The notes beneath the pieces are model-generated. The model was not told the origin of the DNA. It worked only from the letters and a program-made list of their open reading frames with translations, and did not search any database. A stretch of DNA of 64,000 nt from Agelas oroides (taxonomy: Eukaryota > Porifera > Demospongiae > Agelasida > Agelasidae). Within the stretch, counting starts at the first letter, position 1. Every line of letters starts with the position of its first letter. The DNA is taken from positions 5,519,754-5,583,753 of the forward strand of contig OX422191.1 in assembly GCA_949130485.1 (NCBI GenBank), given 5' to 3'. Of the stretch, positions 40,868-50,261 are shown one piece after another. The translations under genes were made by a program, and so were the position numbers.

Positions 40868-43800
40868 CTAGCTTAGTTTACTTAAATTACTAACAAGTTT
40901 AGAAGTTGTTGCAGGAACCACTTGATTGTCCTGAAGCTTAAAAACAGTATGTTGAAAAAAAAGCATCATTGCACAGACTGTCTTTGGATAGGCTATGTCG
41001 AATACATAGTAGGTTGCCATCAGATCAATGACGGCATCCCTCACAGTCTTGGATTCAGTTAGGACGGACTGCTCACAGCAAACATAGAACTGTGCGTTTT
41101 CGTCTCCTGCTGTTCCAGTCCATACAAGAAATGGAGCCGACTGCTCTATCTTGCTGACTTCTGTGTCCAGGTCTATGTCACATGTCTAAACAAAGGTAAA
41201 GAGTAATAATGATAAGCGCCACTTACTATGTAAATCACATGTATGCAATCTATGTAGCATCCTTGTTCCCAGACTCCCTTACCGAGCTTATCGTCACTTG
41301 CAGTACAGAAAAGAAGGAACATGGGTACTGCATAACACACCCAACATGAATTTAATGGACCAGGCTCTCTGGGAAGCTGGGTGGAGGCTTGTGAAAAAGG
41401 CTATCCATGCAGCCAACAAGTTGTTCCATCCGTAGACATCGTCTCTTGTAGCTGCACTATTAAATTTTACCTCCACTCAATATAACCACAAGCAAGCAGT
41501 ATATATTCACTCAAGGGAAAAAAGCAGCTTGGCGTGAATTTCAACTTAAAAAATGGGCTAATTCTTTGTTGCCATCATTATGGGTAGCCTCATTTCCAGG
41601 CTTTTGCTGCCTCCAGTATTGGATCGCTCCCAATATGCAATTATAGAGGGGGGAGGGGAGTGCTGATATGCAGTGATGTCATGTAATGTCAGGTGGACAG
41701 AAAGTAGATGCACATGCAGAGGGCAGTACCTGACAAAAAACCTTGAGGCCTTTCATTGTACTGTCCATCCAAGGACTGGAGGTCGGAACATAAGTATAAT
41801 CGGGACTGATCAACACGAATTACATGCCTGTCTACCTGATACAACATGACATCACCATACATGACAAGATCTCCTGGCCTTTCCCAGTTACACTGGAAGC
41901 AATTAAATACTGGAGGGGACGAAGGCCTGGAAACAAGGCTATCATGACCGTGAGTGAGTTGTTATAACTCATACCTCAAAATGCTTGATGAAAACTGCTT
42001 TCTTGCCAAGCCCTCGTGGGTACAATAGCTTTGAGAGCAGATCCAGACAGGTGGCATCACAGTGGTCTGTGTTGGAAGACATACACACAATTAATAATCT
42101 CACATAACTGAACATAAGTGTAGTTTGAATGTTCCCAGGCCTCTGTCCAGCTTACAGTGTGGAAAAGTTGCCTTGTTCCAATGCCACATGGGAAGAGGAA
42201 AGTGGCCTGGTATCCATCCACTGCTTGTGCATGTGCAACTAACTAGAAAGCATCTTTATATGCATCAAATCGTATCCAACTGCTGGTAATTCCAACTTTA
42301 CTGACAATTTTCAAACATACATAGATTCCCAGGTTTTCTGGGAATGGTCACATGTGCACAAGCAGTAGATAACAGGCTACTTTCCTCCTCCCACGTGGGC
42401 CTTGGAATGAGGCTAGGTGAGTGATGTCATGCACTATTGTTGTCAAGCAAAAATTATGGGTGGCAAGTTCTCCCAATGTAATGAAATTAGACTTATGGAG
42501 AATAGTAAGCTTTCCAGTCACACAACACAGCCATAATACTAGGGCCAGTAAGCACCCCAAGTTAGCTAGGTCTAGTTCAAAGACTGTTAAAACTTCGATT
42601 TCTCAACATAGAAAGCAAATGTGTTAAAGCACTCACCATCTGGACAAGCAACACCGTCTTTACTCTCTAAGTCACCCAGCAGCTTCTTTAGGACAGGTCG
42701 AGTGGCCGACTCCAACTTCGAAAACTGGATCAGCTTGTCCCTCCACTCAGGCCATGAGTCCATCAGTGAGCCAGCCGTTGTGTCAAGCGATGCCACAGAC
42801 CTGAATTCTCGGCGCAACTGTAATGATGGAAGATTAATTGTATGTTGTTAGCACACACGATAACCCTCTGTAAACGATGCTCAACATTCCAATTACAGCA
42901 CACCAAATCACAAATTGCAAGGTGTATGTGGTTAATTTTAAAATCTGATTATTAGACCTTTAGCCATTCAGGTGTATAAAAAATCTGTCAGGTGATAGTC
43001 ACATAATGCACATTAAAAGCATTGAGTAATTGAGTATGATGTAAGGACAAAAGCGACAATACTCTTTACTGTGTCATCTTTGTGCAACACGTACCCTACC
43101 TGGACTGTTCTAACTCCCACCCATTAATGCATAAACACAGATATGGAAGAGTACTTACCATTCTGCTTGTTTCTAAGCAGGGAAATCTCCCAATGACTTC
43201 TGAAACAAGAGGTCTCTCATTTTCAATCCATCTGCGTCTTCCTCTCCTTGTCCTCTCCATGAGCTGCTTTAGAAGTGCCTGGTTCCTACCCCGTTTACGC
43301 CCCTTCCTGTATTCTGTCTGCAACTCTTTAACTGCTGCCTCATATTCCTCATCGTTGAGCTCATCGTTGAGCTCTTCCCTGTCATCACCTATGGAGGTCC
43401 GCATCCGCTTAGATGGTGGCTCGAGATTTTTGCTGGCAGCAGTAGTGCGACGAACGATGGGGTCTCCGTTTTCGTCAGTAGGATGATCCCTTCTGAAATT
43501 CTTGAACGCGTTTCTTAGAGACATCCTCCAAGAGCCCTGCAGACAACATAAATACCCCATGAATATTAGTACCCAAGGTGGTTCCGACCGCTGCGCAATA
43601 ATTAGGTGGGTGGAGCTTCAGCAATGAGTGAACGACTGCCAACTGTATCTCTGGTTTTTGAAAAGCTACCAACATCGGACAAAGATTAGCTGACAAAGAG
43701 AGGCTCCAGGCCTAAAATATATTACAGCTTGAGCAGTTTCGGTTTTCGTGAATAAAATTTTCGTGATCTCGAGGTTAATCACGAAATTCACGCAAATATT

Positions 43801-44800
43801 GTGCCACGAAAATTTGGAGCGATACGGTACTTGCTCAGTTGATATTGCTATGAGAGGTACAGAGAACACGGAAAAAGACTATCACTTGGGACACTTACAA
43901 AGCCGTTTGTTCCAATTGGGTCACGAAGGTTGGGATACTTGGTCACAAGCTTCTGTGAAACAGCGATGTACTGCTCAGACACCGGGTAGAGTGTATGCAT
44001 CGAGATAAGGGTACGTAACATCTGCACAATCTCACGCCTTGCTTTCGACGACACCACACCTGTGTCGATAGCCCGCTGAACACTCCCAGAGAAGCTGTCA
44101 CGTTCCGGGATCTTGAATGATTGAAGCCAGTCAGACAGTTGACTGCCTGGTGTGCCTGATGTTGTCAGTACATTGCAGTCCTGAGGGAGTACAAAGATTA
44201 CATAATCATTTCTGTGCAGTCCATATATTACCACACTCCCCACTAAAGTATAAATGAACGCACTTATTGTTGAAGGACTAAACTATGAAACATGGTGTCA
44301 TTCTTAGGTTAAAAATACCTTTGCAGTCAGTGGTGACTTGTTATTCTGCCTTTGACTGCAGGTTTGTCCCTCTTTGTTTGTTCCACAGTCACTTGTAGCC
44401 TACAGAAGCAAACACAAGCGTCTTCACACGTAGCATGGTATCAAACACTCTTGGTGCATGAACTTTAAATATAAGTCTCACAAATCCACAAACAAGTAGA
44501 AGACTGTACCTCTTTCGCTTCCACGAGAAGTTTACGGACGTTCACTCGGTCTCCAATCACCGGCACCAGATCCTTCAGGTCATCTTCGCTGAGCCCTAGA
44601 AAGGTTGCACCAGATATCCTGTTGCGACTGAAACTGGTCACGACGTCCGAATGAAATCCCTTCTCCTCCAGTAGATAATCGCAGAACTCGTCGATTCCCA
44701 TCTCCTCAATTCGTGCCATGGTTCGTCGCAGATCGCAGTTACGCAGCTCCTTCTCGTTTGTCCTGACAAAAGATTTCACACTTATAAGGGTACCGGGCAT
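40868..44800 (-). CDS. SAM-domain protein, SAMD3-like, seven exons
   Basis: Read on the minus strand. Exons (high to low): 44800-44510, 44399-44319, 44180-43899, 43536-43159, 42817-42637, 42066-41975, 41185-40868. All borders are GT-AG and phases agree, giving 540 aa ending in TAG. Residues about 33-97 form a sterile alpha motif domain (MGIDEFCDYLLEE ... VNVRKLLVEAKE). Then follow the blocks I know from SAMD3-like proteins: GSWRMSLRNAFKNFRRD, a basic linker, RRRWIENERPLVSEVIGRFP, WPEWRDKLIQF, and a C-terminal domain with QFYVCCEQSVL and TYYVFDIAYP. A TTTTGTCAG acceptor upstream could make Met-28 (44719) the real start. A small extra exon inside the last intron (41186-41974) cannot be excluded, but direct joining fits the family. 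SAM domains mediate protein self-association; the biochemical role is unknown. It is divergent from the transposase and lies inside the element. Confidence 0.82.
43748..43815. repeat. Small imperfect inverted repeat in SAM gene intron
   Basis: In the intron 43537-43898, ttcgtgaa and ttttcgtgat face atcacgaaattcacg and cacgaaaattt across a short centre containing ctcgag. It looks like a remnant of a small palindromic repeat. Family unknown. Confidence 0.35.
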
Positions 44801-44820
44801 AATTTATCAAAGTTGGCACC

Positions 44821-45075
44821 TGGGTAAGCGCACGTGAGCAGTGACGTTCGTATTACGTAATCGAGTTGGTGCGAGCTAGCTGATCTGACAGCTGTGCCTG
44901 TGGCCGTCGTGCGAAGAATCGTGATCAACAACCCTATTGTGAACGGTGTCGGTGAGTTAAGTGGTAGTTGGGGGGAGGGGGGAGGGGGGAGAGATACGTC
45001 ATTTTATTAGATCAGTCAATCAGTTCCTTGCATGTGCAACCAGCCTGAGTTGTAACACTTGAAATTATACACGCG
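44821..45075. promoter_or_regulatory. Divergent promoter region of SAM and transposase genes
   Basis: This interval lies between the SAM gene start and the plus-strand leader. It holds a CACGTG E-box (44831-44836), a CRE-like TGACGT (44842-44847) followed five bases later by the palindrome TTACGTAA (44853-44860, a bZIP-type site), a possible splice donor tcg|gtgagt near 44950, and a G-rich tract. A shared bidirectional promoter is inferred from the geometry. No transcript data are available. Confidence 0.45.
44969..44990 (+). other. G-rich tract, possible G-quadruplex
   Basis: Three runs of six G separated by single A residues just inside the plus-strand leader. Long runs can supply four G-tracts, so an intramolecular quadruplex in DNA or leader RNA is possible. 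It could equally be a simple low-complexity tract. Confidence 0.4.
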
Positions 45076-45468
45076 ATGCCCAGAGAAGCAGCAATGGAAT
45101 TGTCCGTGACTGGAAGAAGGATCAAGCACAGAAGGCGAAAAGTAGTAGTTGAGAAAATTCATAGGACTAATTCAGTGAAGGACTGTGCATACACAGTCTC
45201 CCGTGACTCTGGAGGAAAGCCTTTGCTCTTGTTGAGTGCTGAAGTCTGCAGTAATGTGTCCAGTAGTACATACAATGTGAATTTTAGGCTTACACAAACA
45301 ACAAAGCTTAAACTATTGCACACTGGCTCTGCTCCTTATCCATACCATATTAAATGGACAATGAGAAAGCTGCGCTACCAACTGAAAGTATCCAAACTCT
45401 CGCTTATTTCTGGCTTGATCAGCTTAAATGAGTTGTTTGATGTGAAGCACATTCAACAGTTAGCTTGA
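45076..45468 (+). CDS. 130-codon leader ORF of unknown function
   Basis: An open frame with a basic start (RRIKHRRRKVVVEK) and no domain I recognise. Its TGA lies one base before a good donor (gag|gtatgt at 45470). That donor pairs with the ttttcctttag acceptor at 45547 that opens the transposase coding exon, so this ORF lies in the 5' leader of the transposase transcript and is not in frame with it. It may be an upstream ORF, a small second protein of the element, or chance. Confidence 0.25.
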   Translation: MPREAAMELSVTGRRIKHRRRKVVVEKIHRTNSVKDCAYTVSRDSGGKPLLLLSAEVCSNVSSSTYNVNFRLTQTTKLKLLHTGSAPYPYHIKWTMRKLRYQLKVSKLSLISGLISLNELFDVKHIQQLA

Positions 45469-45551
45469 GGTATGTTTTATGTGGCTACGATGTACATACT
45501 TTCCACTTGTATTTGATTCTGTGAACGTTAACTGATTTTTCCTTTAGGTCA

Positions 45552-46748
45552 ATGGCATCCTTGAATGCACAGTTGGTGTGCCCTCTGTGCCCCCATGAAA
45601 GGACAGCTCATCTTCATTTTGATTTGACTGGCTTTCTAAAGCATTTAAAGCTGTTTCATGCCCACCAGGCAGGCTTTAGAGTAACTTGCGGCATTAGTGG
45701 CTGCCAGAGAAGCTTTAGTAACTTTCTGACATTTCAGGGTCATGTGTCAGCTATGCATCGGTACCAGCAAGACCCTAACAATGTTGCCCCTGGTCTAGAC
45801 ACATGTCCAGGGGAAGACACAATGGACGATCAAAGTAGTGAGAGTGACTGCGGTCTTGGTGTTGGTGAAGAGGAAGAAGCTTGTAGCCAAGAGGTGCTAC
45901 AAAAATCGACCGCTTTGTTTCTGCTCGGACTCAAGGAGAAGCATAAGCTTACTCAAGCAGCTGTGCAAAGCGTAGTCGAGGGAGTTACAAGCCTGCTTCA
46001 GCAACGATTAGATATTCTGCATACACAAGTGTGTAGTAAGCTTACTGAAGCTGGTGTTACGTTGTTGCCAGGGCTAGATGGTCTCTTCAGTGAAGATGGA
46101 GCAAATGCACGTCCATTTTTGGGCCTTGAAACACAACATCAACAGCTGAAGTACTACAAGACCCACTTCAACTTCATCGTAAGTGCTTGCACCATAGGTG
46201 TGGGTACATATTGTATTTGCAAGACATACGTGCATCTGATTTATGTTATGACCACTACACAGTTCATGTACCCGGTATACTTATTTTTGTCTATAAGGAA
46301 CCGGTTCGTGTTCTACTTGGAGAACGGCACGTGTGGAAGGGTCGAGGTGCAAAGCGAAGGTGTGCCTCCAAAGAAGATCATGTGATCTACATTCCAGTGT
46401 TGGAAACACTTCAGGGCCTCTTGAAGAATGAAGCCGTTCTGTCAGAGGTATATAAATGAGTTGACAAATCATTGTGATGTATATTCCACTGCGATTAACA
46501 CCAATATAGGTCAATACAGTATCTAATCATTACAGCTGAACAAACCATAGCAACAAAGCTTTTTGTTATACAGGTGGAAAGTGGTCACAAGACTAGTTCT
46601 GGTCTCATGGAAGACTTCTGTGATGGGAAAGCTTTTGCTGCACATCCTCTTTTTTCCCTCCATTCAAAAGCGCTTCAAGTGCTCTTCTACTATGATGAGC
46701 TGGAGGTTGTTAATCCTCTGGGGTCCAAAACAAAGCTCCACAAATTGG
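45552..46748 (+). CDS. C2H2/Tnp2-like transposase, 5' exons
   Basis: First coding part of the host element's transposase. Exons: 45552-46178, 46298-46447, 46574-46748 (phases 0, 0, 1). The ATG lies just after acceptor ttttcctttag. Residues 10-36 and 46-69 are two C2H2 zinc fingers (C-x2-C-x17-H-x4-H and C-x4-C-x12-H-x4-H), likely for DNA binding. An acidic stretch follows, then a helical block (TALFLLGLKEKHKLTQAAVQ). Exon 3 adds EPVRVLLGERHVWK, and exon 4 has FYYDELEVVNPLGSKTKLHK with an acidic residue at about 300, a candidate first catalytic Asp. The frame continues in the exon at 50844 across an intron that holds the nested transposon. I recall this domain order from multicopy proteins annotated as uncharacterized in animals. 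The catalytic assignment is inference. Confidence 0.8.
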
Positions 46749-46786
46749 GTATGTTTAGTAGTGGGGGCTCATGAACACTGAATGTA

Positions 46787-47310
46787 CAGTGGAACCAGCA
46801 AAGAGAGCAAAAAGTGCTTTTTTTGACTTTACAGGCTCATATTTTTAAAAGTGAACATGACACAAGAAATACAAACACATTTTCATGATCTCCAGGAAAA
46901 ACTGAGTAAGACGGGTAGGTGCAAGGGCATCATGTGACAGTCATGTGACAGTACATGGCAGGGAAACAACCCTAGGTCAAAAAGTGACTTTTAGCATGGG
47001 ATTTGTCAAGCATTGCAATTTAAGGTCCCAAACTACTGCCATTGGAATCTCACCCAGGTAAGGTCCCTTGAACTGCACAAAGTATTCTTAACTGTCAGCA
47101 CTTTCAGAGAGCAGGGCCAAAGTAGCCATTTTTGAGCCCTCCAAGCGTTTAGCATGGTATGCGTGCAAACATACGAGTTAAGGTCTGAACTTTCAGTTAT
47201 CGAACACAAAGTCTTTATATTTTCAGCAACTAGTGACAGGGAACACTTCTCCGCGGCCAAATCCGAGAAACGCAGCCTTGTGAGCGCGAACGAGACTTTT
47301 CGACGGCCAT
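46787..47310 (+). repeat. Left terminal inverted repeat, 524 bp
   Basis: Pairs with 50262-50785. I noticed about four mismatches over the whole length. It contains a doubled catgtgacagt motif near 46930. Its inner edge carries GCCATCTTG (47306-47314), a YY1-like motif; the partner arm has AAAATGGC at the same place. A 75-codon open frame occurs in both arms but has no gene-like features. Confidence 0.95.
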
Positions 47311-47322
47311 CTTGCTGTTTTG

Positions 47323-47373
47323 TGACGTAGGGCTTGTCACGCGGAATAATACTAAACGTGACGAGGTCACGTG
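47323..47373 (+). promoter_or_regulatory. HIRAN gene promoter motifs
   Basis: Between the left inverted repeat and the ATG at 47388 lie TGACGTAG (47323-47330, CRE-like) and a perfect inverted repeat ACGTGAC-gag-GTCACGT (47356-47372) that overlaps a CACGTG E-box (47368-47373). These are motif matches only. Confidence 0.4.
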
Positions 47374-47387
47374 TATCGTTATTAACA

Positions 47388-48094
47388 ATGGCGACTAACC
47401 GTGTGCTGTTGGCGTTCTTTACCTGTCACTGCCGGGGGGTAAAGTTTTATGACTTGGCAGAGGTAGGCGCTAGGCAGGGGAGCAAAGTCAGATTCGTCAG
47501 GGACCCTGGCAATCCCTATGACACCAACTGTGTCGAAGTGTGGCTGTGTGAGGATGGTAGGAGGCAGAAGTTGGAGCATGTGGCTAAGGAAGCAGCAGAG
47601 TGGCTTTCTCCGATGCTTCTGGGCCCCTTTGACATCTCAGGGTAGGTTTTTTTGTGTTTTATTATAACTTGATAAAAATAATGCATGTGCATATACAGGA
47701 GGATCATGTCCCGTCCATACTCCATGCACCTGGAAGGGAATCGCTCTTGGAGATACCGGGTGATTGACATCCATATCTTCATTAGTGGTTCCTTCCTCCA
47801 CCAGGAGGGGGTCATTGAAGCATTGGAGGGAGGCAAATCTGTTCTGTCAGACCTGGAGGTATGTAAGGACTAACAAATGGTTCAGTACATCGCTGATACT
47901 GTTGATCTATTTCTGCCTCACAGTTTGGAGATGACTTAAAGACTGACGAACGGTTGACCTTAGACGGTGGACGTACAACCACGACTCACACAAACATTGA
48001 CAATGGACGTACATGTACAAGCACGACCCCCAAGAAGATTGCCAAACATTTTGACATACCTGACATCTCCATTGACGAACTCTTTGCTTGTTGA
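47388..48094 (+). CDS. HIRAN-domain protein carried by the nested transposon
   Basis: Three exons: 47388-47641, 47699-47858, 47924-48094. Introns are only 57 and 65 nt with GT-AG borders, and phases agree, giving 194 aa. The start has a good context (aacaATGg). Residues about 10-82 form a HIRAN domain: CHCRGVKFYDL, then VRFVRDPGNPYDTNCVEVW, then a KLEHVAKEAAEWLSPML helix that matches the end of the fold. In HLTF and Rad5 relatives this domain binds DNA, in HLTF specifically 3' single-stranded ends. Here it stands without helicase or nuclease domains; the second half (GGKSVLSDLE, a Thr-rich linker, KKIAKHFDIPDISIDELF) is unfamiliar. As it lies between the inverted repeats, convergent with the transposase, it is probably an accessory protein of the element or a cargo gene. 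No canonical polyadenylation signal follows; two histone-like hairpins do. Confidence 0.8.
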
Positions 48095-48121
48095 CGTGGA
48101 CTTACCTGGACATCCTTGACC

Positions 48122-48137
48122 GGCTCTTCTAAGAGCC
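48122..48137 (+). terminator. Histone-type 3' stem-loop candidate 1
   Basis: GGCTCTTCTAAGAGCC: a 6-bp stem GGCTCT/AGAGCC with a 4-nt loop TCTA, 28 nt after the HIRAN stop. This is the size, stem sequence and loop pattern (U at loop positions 1 and 3) of the replication-dependent histone mRNA stem-loop. It is followed by ACC, as is usual, and about 14 nt later by the purine-rich tcaaaagatag, a plausible histone downstream element. Function is inferred. Confidence 0.55.
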
Positions 48138-48186
48138 ACCGCATTTCAAAAGATAGCACCTTTCTGTTGACCTATATCCTTTCCCC

Positions 48187-48202
48187 GGCTCTCGTAAGAG
48201 CC
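48187..48202 (+). terminator. Histone-type 3' stem-loop candidate 2
   Basis: GGCTCTCGTAAGAGCC: the same six-base stem with loop CGTA, 93 nt after the HIRAN stop and 131 bp from the convergent transposase stop. The flanks fit the histone consensus less well than candidate 1. Being palindromic, both hairpins could act on either convergent transcript. Confidence 0.45.
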
Positions 48203-48332
48203 ATGTTTGTTGGCCAAGAGTTTATAACAGGAAGAGTGTGCAACTCCCATATGGTTTCTATACCCGCCATTTGGATAGGACAATCAGCATTGAATTACAC
48301 TGATTACAAAGATTACACTGATGTTACAAACG

Positions 48333-50177
48333 TTACCGATTACTACTGTTAATACGCCTATGTGACTTGTAAACTTTAACTCTCTCTTCTACAGCCTTTC
48401 CTATTAGTCCCTCCCTATATGCATGTTCGTAATCCCTACATGTTCGAAAGAACTTTTGTATCATTTCAGTACTTACACTATCAAGTCCTTTTGGTACAAT
48501 TTCTCTTAGACGTACGATCGACCCATTGGCATATGCACGTGTGTGCTTTTTTGAATGGCACCACACTCGTTCTATCGCACTAAGTTCGCAGTGGAATTTT
48601 GGATAAAACAGGCATAAGTGCCCTCGTCCTTCAATGTACTCTTCCAGAATTGTTTTTTGATTTTTAAAATCCGAATAAGTTTTCAATTTTTTTCTCATAT
48701 CTTCTGCTCTCATGTTCTTTGTATCCACTCCTCTTTCCTCCAGGATCATTTTCATTCCCTTCGCCTTGCCGTCTGCCCGTACCATTGTCTGCAGTGCACC
48801 ATTCCATGTAGTATCACGCATGATGGGCTGTTTGCCTCCCGGGCCAACGTTCATTTTATCAGCATTCAGGCTGTCATCTGATACTTTTCGATGAGAAGGC
48901 GCATTGTCAAACAGAAACAGTCCTTGTGCTTCAGGATGTACCCGTTCAAAAATGTTGACAGCTTTCTCCACCTGTTGCAGCAGCATGTCGTTATTAAAAT
49001 AACCCTCTCTGCTCGTTTCGAGCATGAGGCGTGCTTCATCTGAGCCATCTCTCAGAAATCCTATTACTTCATCCACAAAATCAGACACCATTATTGATGA
49101 CCCAAGAGACTTTTGCTTCAGAACATTGGTTTGATCATCTCCCCAAAAGAAAGATTGATCACAGTTCGAATAGTACGTGCTCTCGTCATGCACAACTCGA
49201 ATTATTGGTCTATCTCCTTCAGGAAGGGTAGGCGCTGGACCATCGCAAGTTATGGTCTTCTTGTCGAGTTCAGCCAATTTCGTCAAGAATTCATTTCTGT
49301 ACTCGACCACATCTTCGCGATTATGACCGTCAAAGTACACGCCCTTCTGATGGTGAAGCTGACTGAAGCCGAGGTTGTGGAGCCAGCTCCGAGCAGTTTC
49401 ATTGCAAACTTTTTGTCCATATGTTGTATGGATCCAGTCGGTAAACACTGATACTGTCAGATTGGGCTCCCCCTTCTTGCATGCACTGCTTCGGATAAAA
49501 GATCGAGCATTCAACTGAAACTCTTCATCAAAAAGGAGACTCTGGGGATGTGGTGAAGCGAGCCCTCTACCGGATGACAATTGAGCCTCAATATCCTCAT
49601 CAGTGACATTCTCTGGTGTTATCCTGATCATCTGAGAAAATGAGGTGAAGTACGAGTATGCCCATCCTCGAACGACTTGTGCAGAGTATCCCACAACGTC
49701 AGCAGCTAGTTGTGCTGCCTCTGTTATGTTGCATCCCCACTCTGTCATTGCAGTACCCATCACCGAAATGGCAAAAGCCTTCTGAATTTCCATTGATGTG
49801 TTTCTCTGCATGTATGAATTGATGCATCCCATCCCTGCCGAGAAAGTTGGTTTATCATCTTGAAAGATTCTGTACAGGGTACTAGGTGGCGAACCAGAGG
49901 CCTTTGAGAATCTGACTTCTGCAGCTGCTTTTGGGTTCCCCCTTGGAGAGTATTTTTTGCATTGAGCATGTATACTTTGCTCAGCTCTGCTCTTGCATGC
50001 TCTCTTTGTACACCTGTCATTGTCCAGCATGTTAGTAGAATCGCATAAAATAGCAGCGAGCCCACGCTTCCGTGTTTTCTTGGCTCCGGTAGCTCCACAG
50101 GAAGTGGTTTGGTTCTGAAAAGAACCGGTGGGTAGTGAAGAATTCGAAGTATTCATCGATAGCCAGCGCTCGAACAT
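48333..50177 (-). CDS. DDE transposase of the nested element, 614 aa
   Basis: An intronless frame of 614 codons from ATG at 50177 to TAA at 48333. The N-terminal 100 residues are basic and Cys-containing. Helix-turn-helix-like blocks follow (ITEAAQLAADVVGYSAQVV at 151-169; a second at about 241-271 with VCNETARSWLHNLGF). The DDE core is VVHDESTYYSN (Asp-331), FLFDNAPSH (Asp-424) and FYPKFHCELSAIERVW (Glu-536). IERVW matches the third block of Tc1/mariner-type DDE_3 transposases, but 111 residues separate Asp-424 from Glu-536, against 30-40 in classic Tc1/mariner. I recall the same blocks (GxSIMVSDF, GYFN, QGLFLFDNAPSH, HCELxxIE) in large multicopy fungal and animal DDE endonuclease proteins. 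Catalysis of cut-and-paste transposition at TA sites is inferred. The frame is intact, with all three acidic residues present. Confidence 0.92.
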   Translation of the reverse strand: MFERWLSMNTSNSSLPTGSFQNQTTSCGATGAKKTRKRGLAAILCDSTNMLDNDRCTKRACKSRAEQSIHAQCKKYSPRGNPKAAAEVRFSKASGSPPSTLYRIFQDDKPTFSAGMGCINSYMQRNTSMEIQKAFAISVMGTAMTEWGCNITEAAQLAADVVGYSAQVVRGWAYSYFTSFSQMIRITPENVTDEDIEAQLSSGRGLASPHPQSLLFDEEFQLNARSFIRSSACKKGEPNLTVSVFTDWIHTTYGQKVCNETARSWLHNLGFSQLHHQKGVYFDGHNREDVVEYRNEFLTKLAELDKKTITCDGPAPTLPEGDRPIIRVVHDESTYYSNCDQSFFWGDDQTNVLKQKSLGSSIMVSDFVDEVIGFLRDGSDEARLMLETSREGYFNNDMLLQQVEKAVNIFERVHPEAQGLFLFDNAPSHRKVSDDSLNADKMNVGPGGKQPIMRDTTWNGALQTMVRADGKAKGMKMILEERGVDTKNMRAEDMRKKLKTYSDFKNQKTILEEYIEGRGHLCLFYPKFHCELSAIERVWCHSKKHTRAYANGSIVRLREIVPKGLDSVSTEMIQKFFRTCRDYEHAYREGLIGKAVEERVKVYKSHRRINSSNR

Positions 50178-50190
50178 GAAAGATCTAGCA

Positions 50191-50216
50191 TTACGTAATC
50201 GTATGTCGTGACGTCA
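50191..50216 (-). promoter_or_regulatory. Transposase promoter motifs
   Basis: TTACGTAA (50191-50198) and a full CRE palindrome TGACGTCA (50209-50216) lie 14-39 bp upstream of the transposase ATG, between it and the right inverted repeat. The 12-mer attacgtaatcg is shared with the host element's divergent promoter at about 44852. These are motif matches only. Confidence 0.4.
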
Positions 50217-50261
50217 CAATCGCGATTATCTTAAGTACAGTGGTAACGCAGTAGCGCTAAA

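Noticed and set aside
41294..41476. 60-codon minus-strand frame in the last SAM gene intron
   Set aside because: No acceptor and donor pair gives the phase needed to join the flanking phase-0 exons, and the peptide has no counterpart in SAMD3-like proteins as I know them.
41790..41915. Possible extra SAM gene exon (CNWERPGDLVMYGDVMLYQ region)
   Set aside because: Splice-compatible, but it would interrupt a join (KKAVFIKHFE to TCDIDLD) that matches the family; kept only as an uncertainty.
43096..43560. Exon 43159-43536 as a separate single-exon gene
   Set aside because: The apparent Met lies in the upstream intron; splice sites at both ends connect it in phase with the SAM exons on either side.
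46187..46297. Read-through of the transposase frame beyond 46178
   Set aside because: A gt-aag donor at 46179 and an acceptor at 46297 restore the conserved EPVRVLLGERHVWK block; the read-through peptide is intron.
47033..47260. 75-codon frame present in both inverted repeat arms
   Set aside because: It exists twice because the arms are inverse copies; no domain, and it would run outward through the terminus region.
49113..49451. Plus-strand frames opposite the 614-aa transposase
   Set aside because: Shadows of the minus-strand coding sequence.
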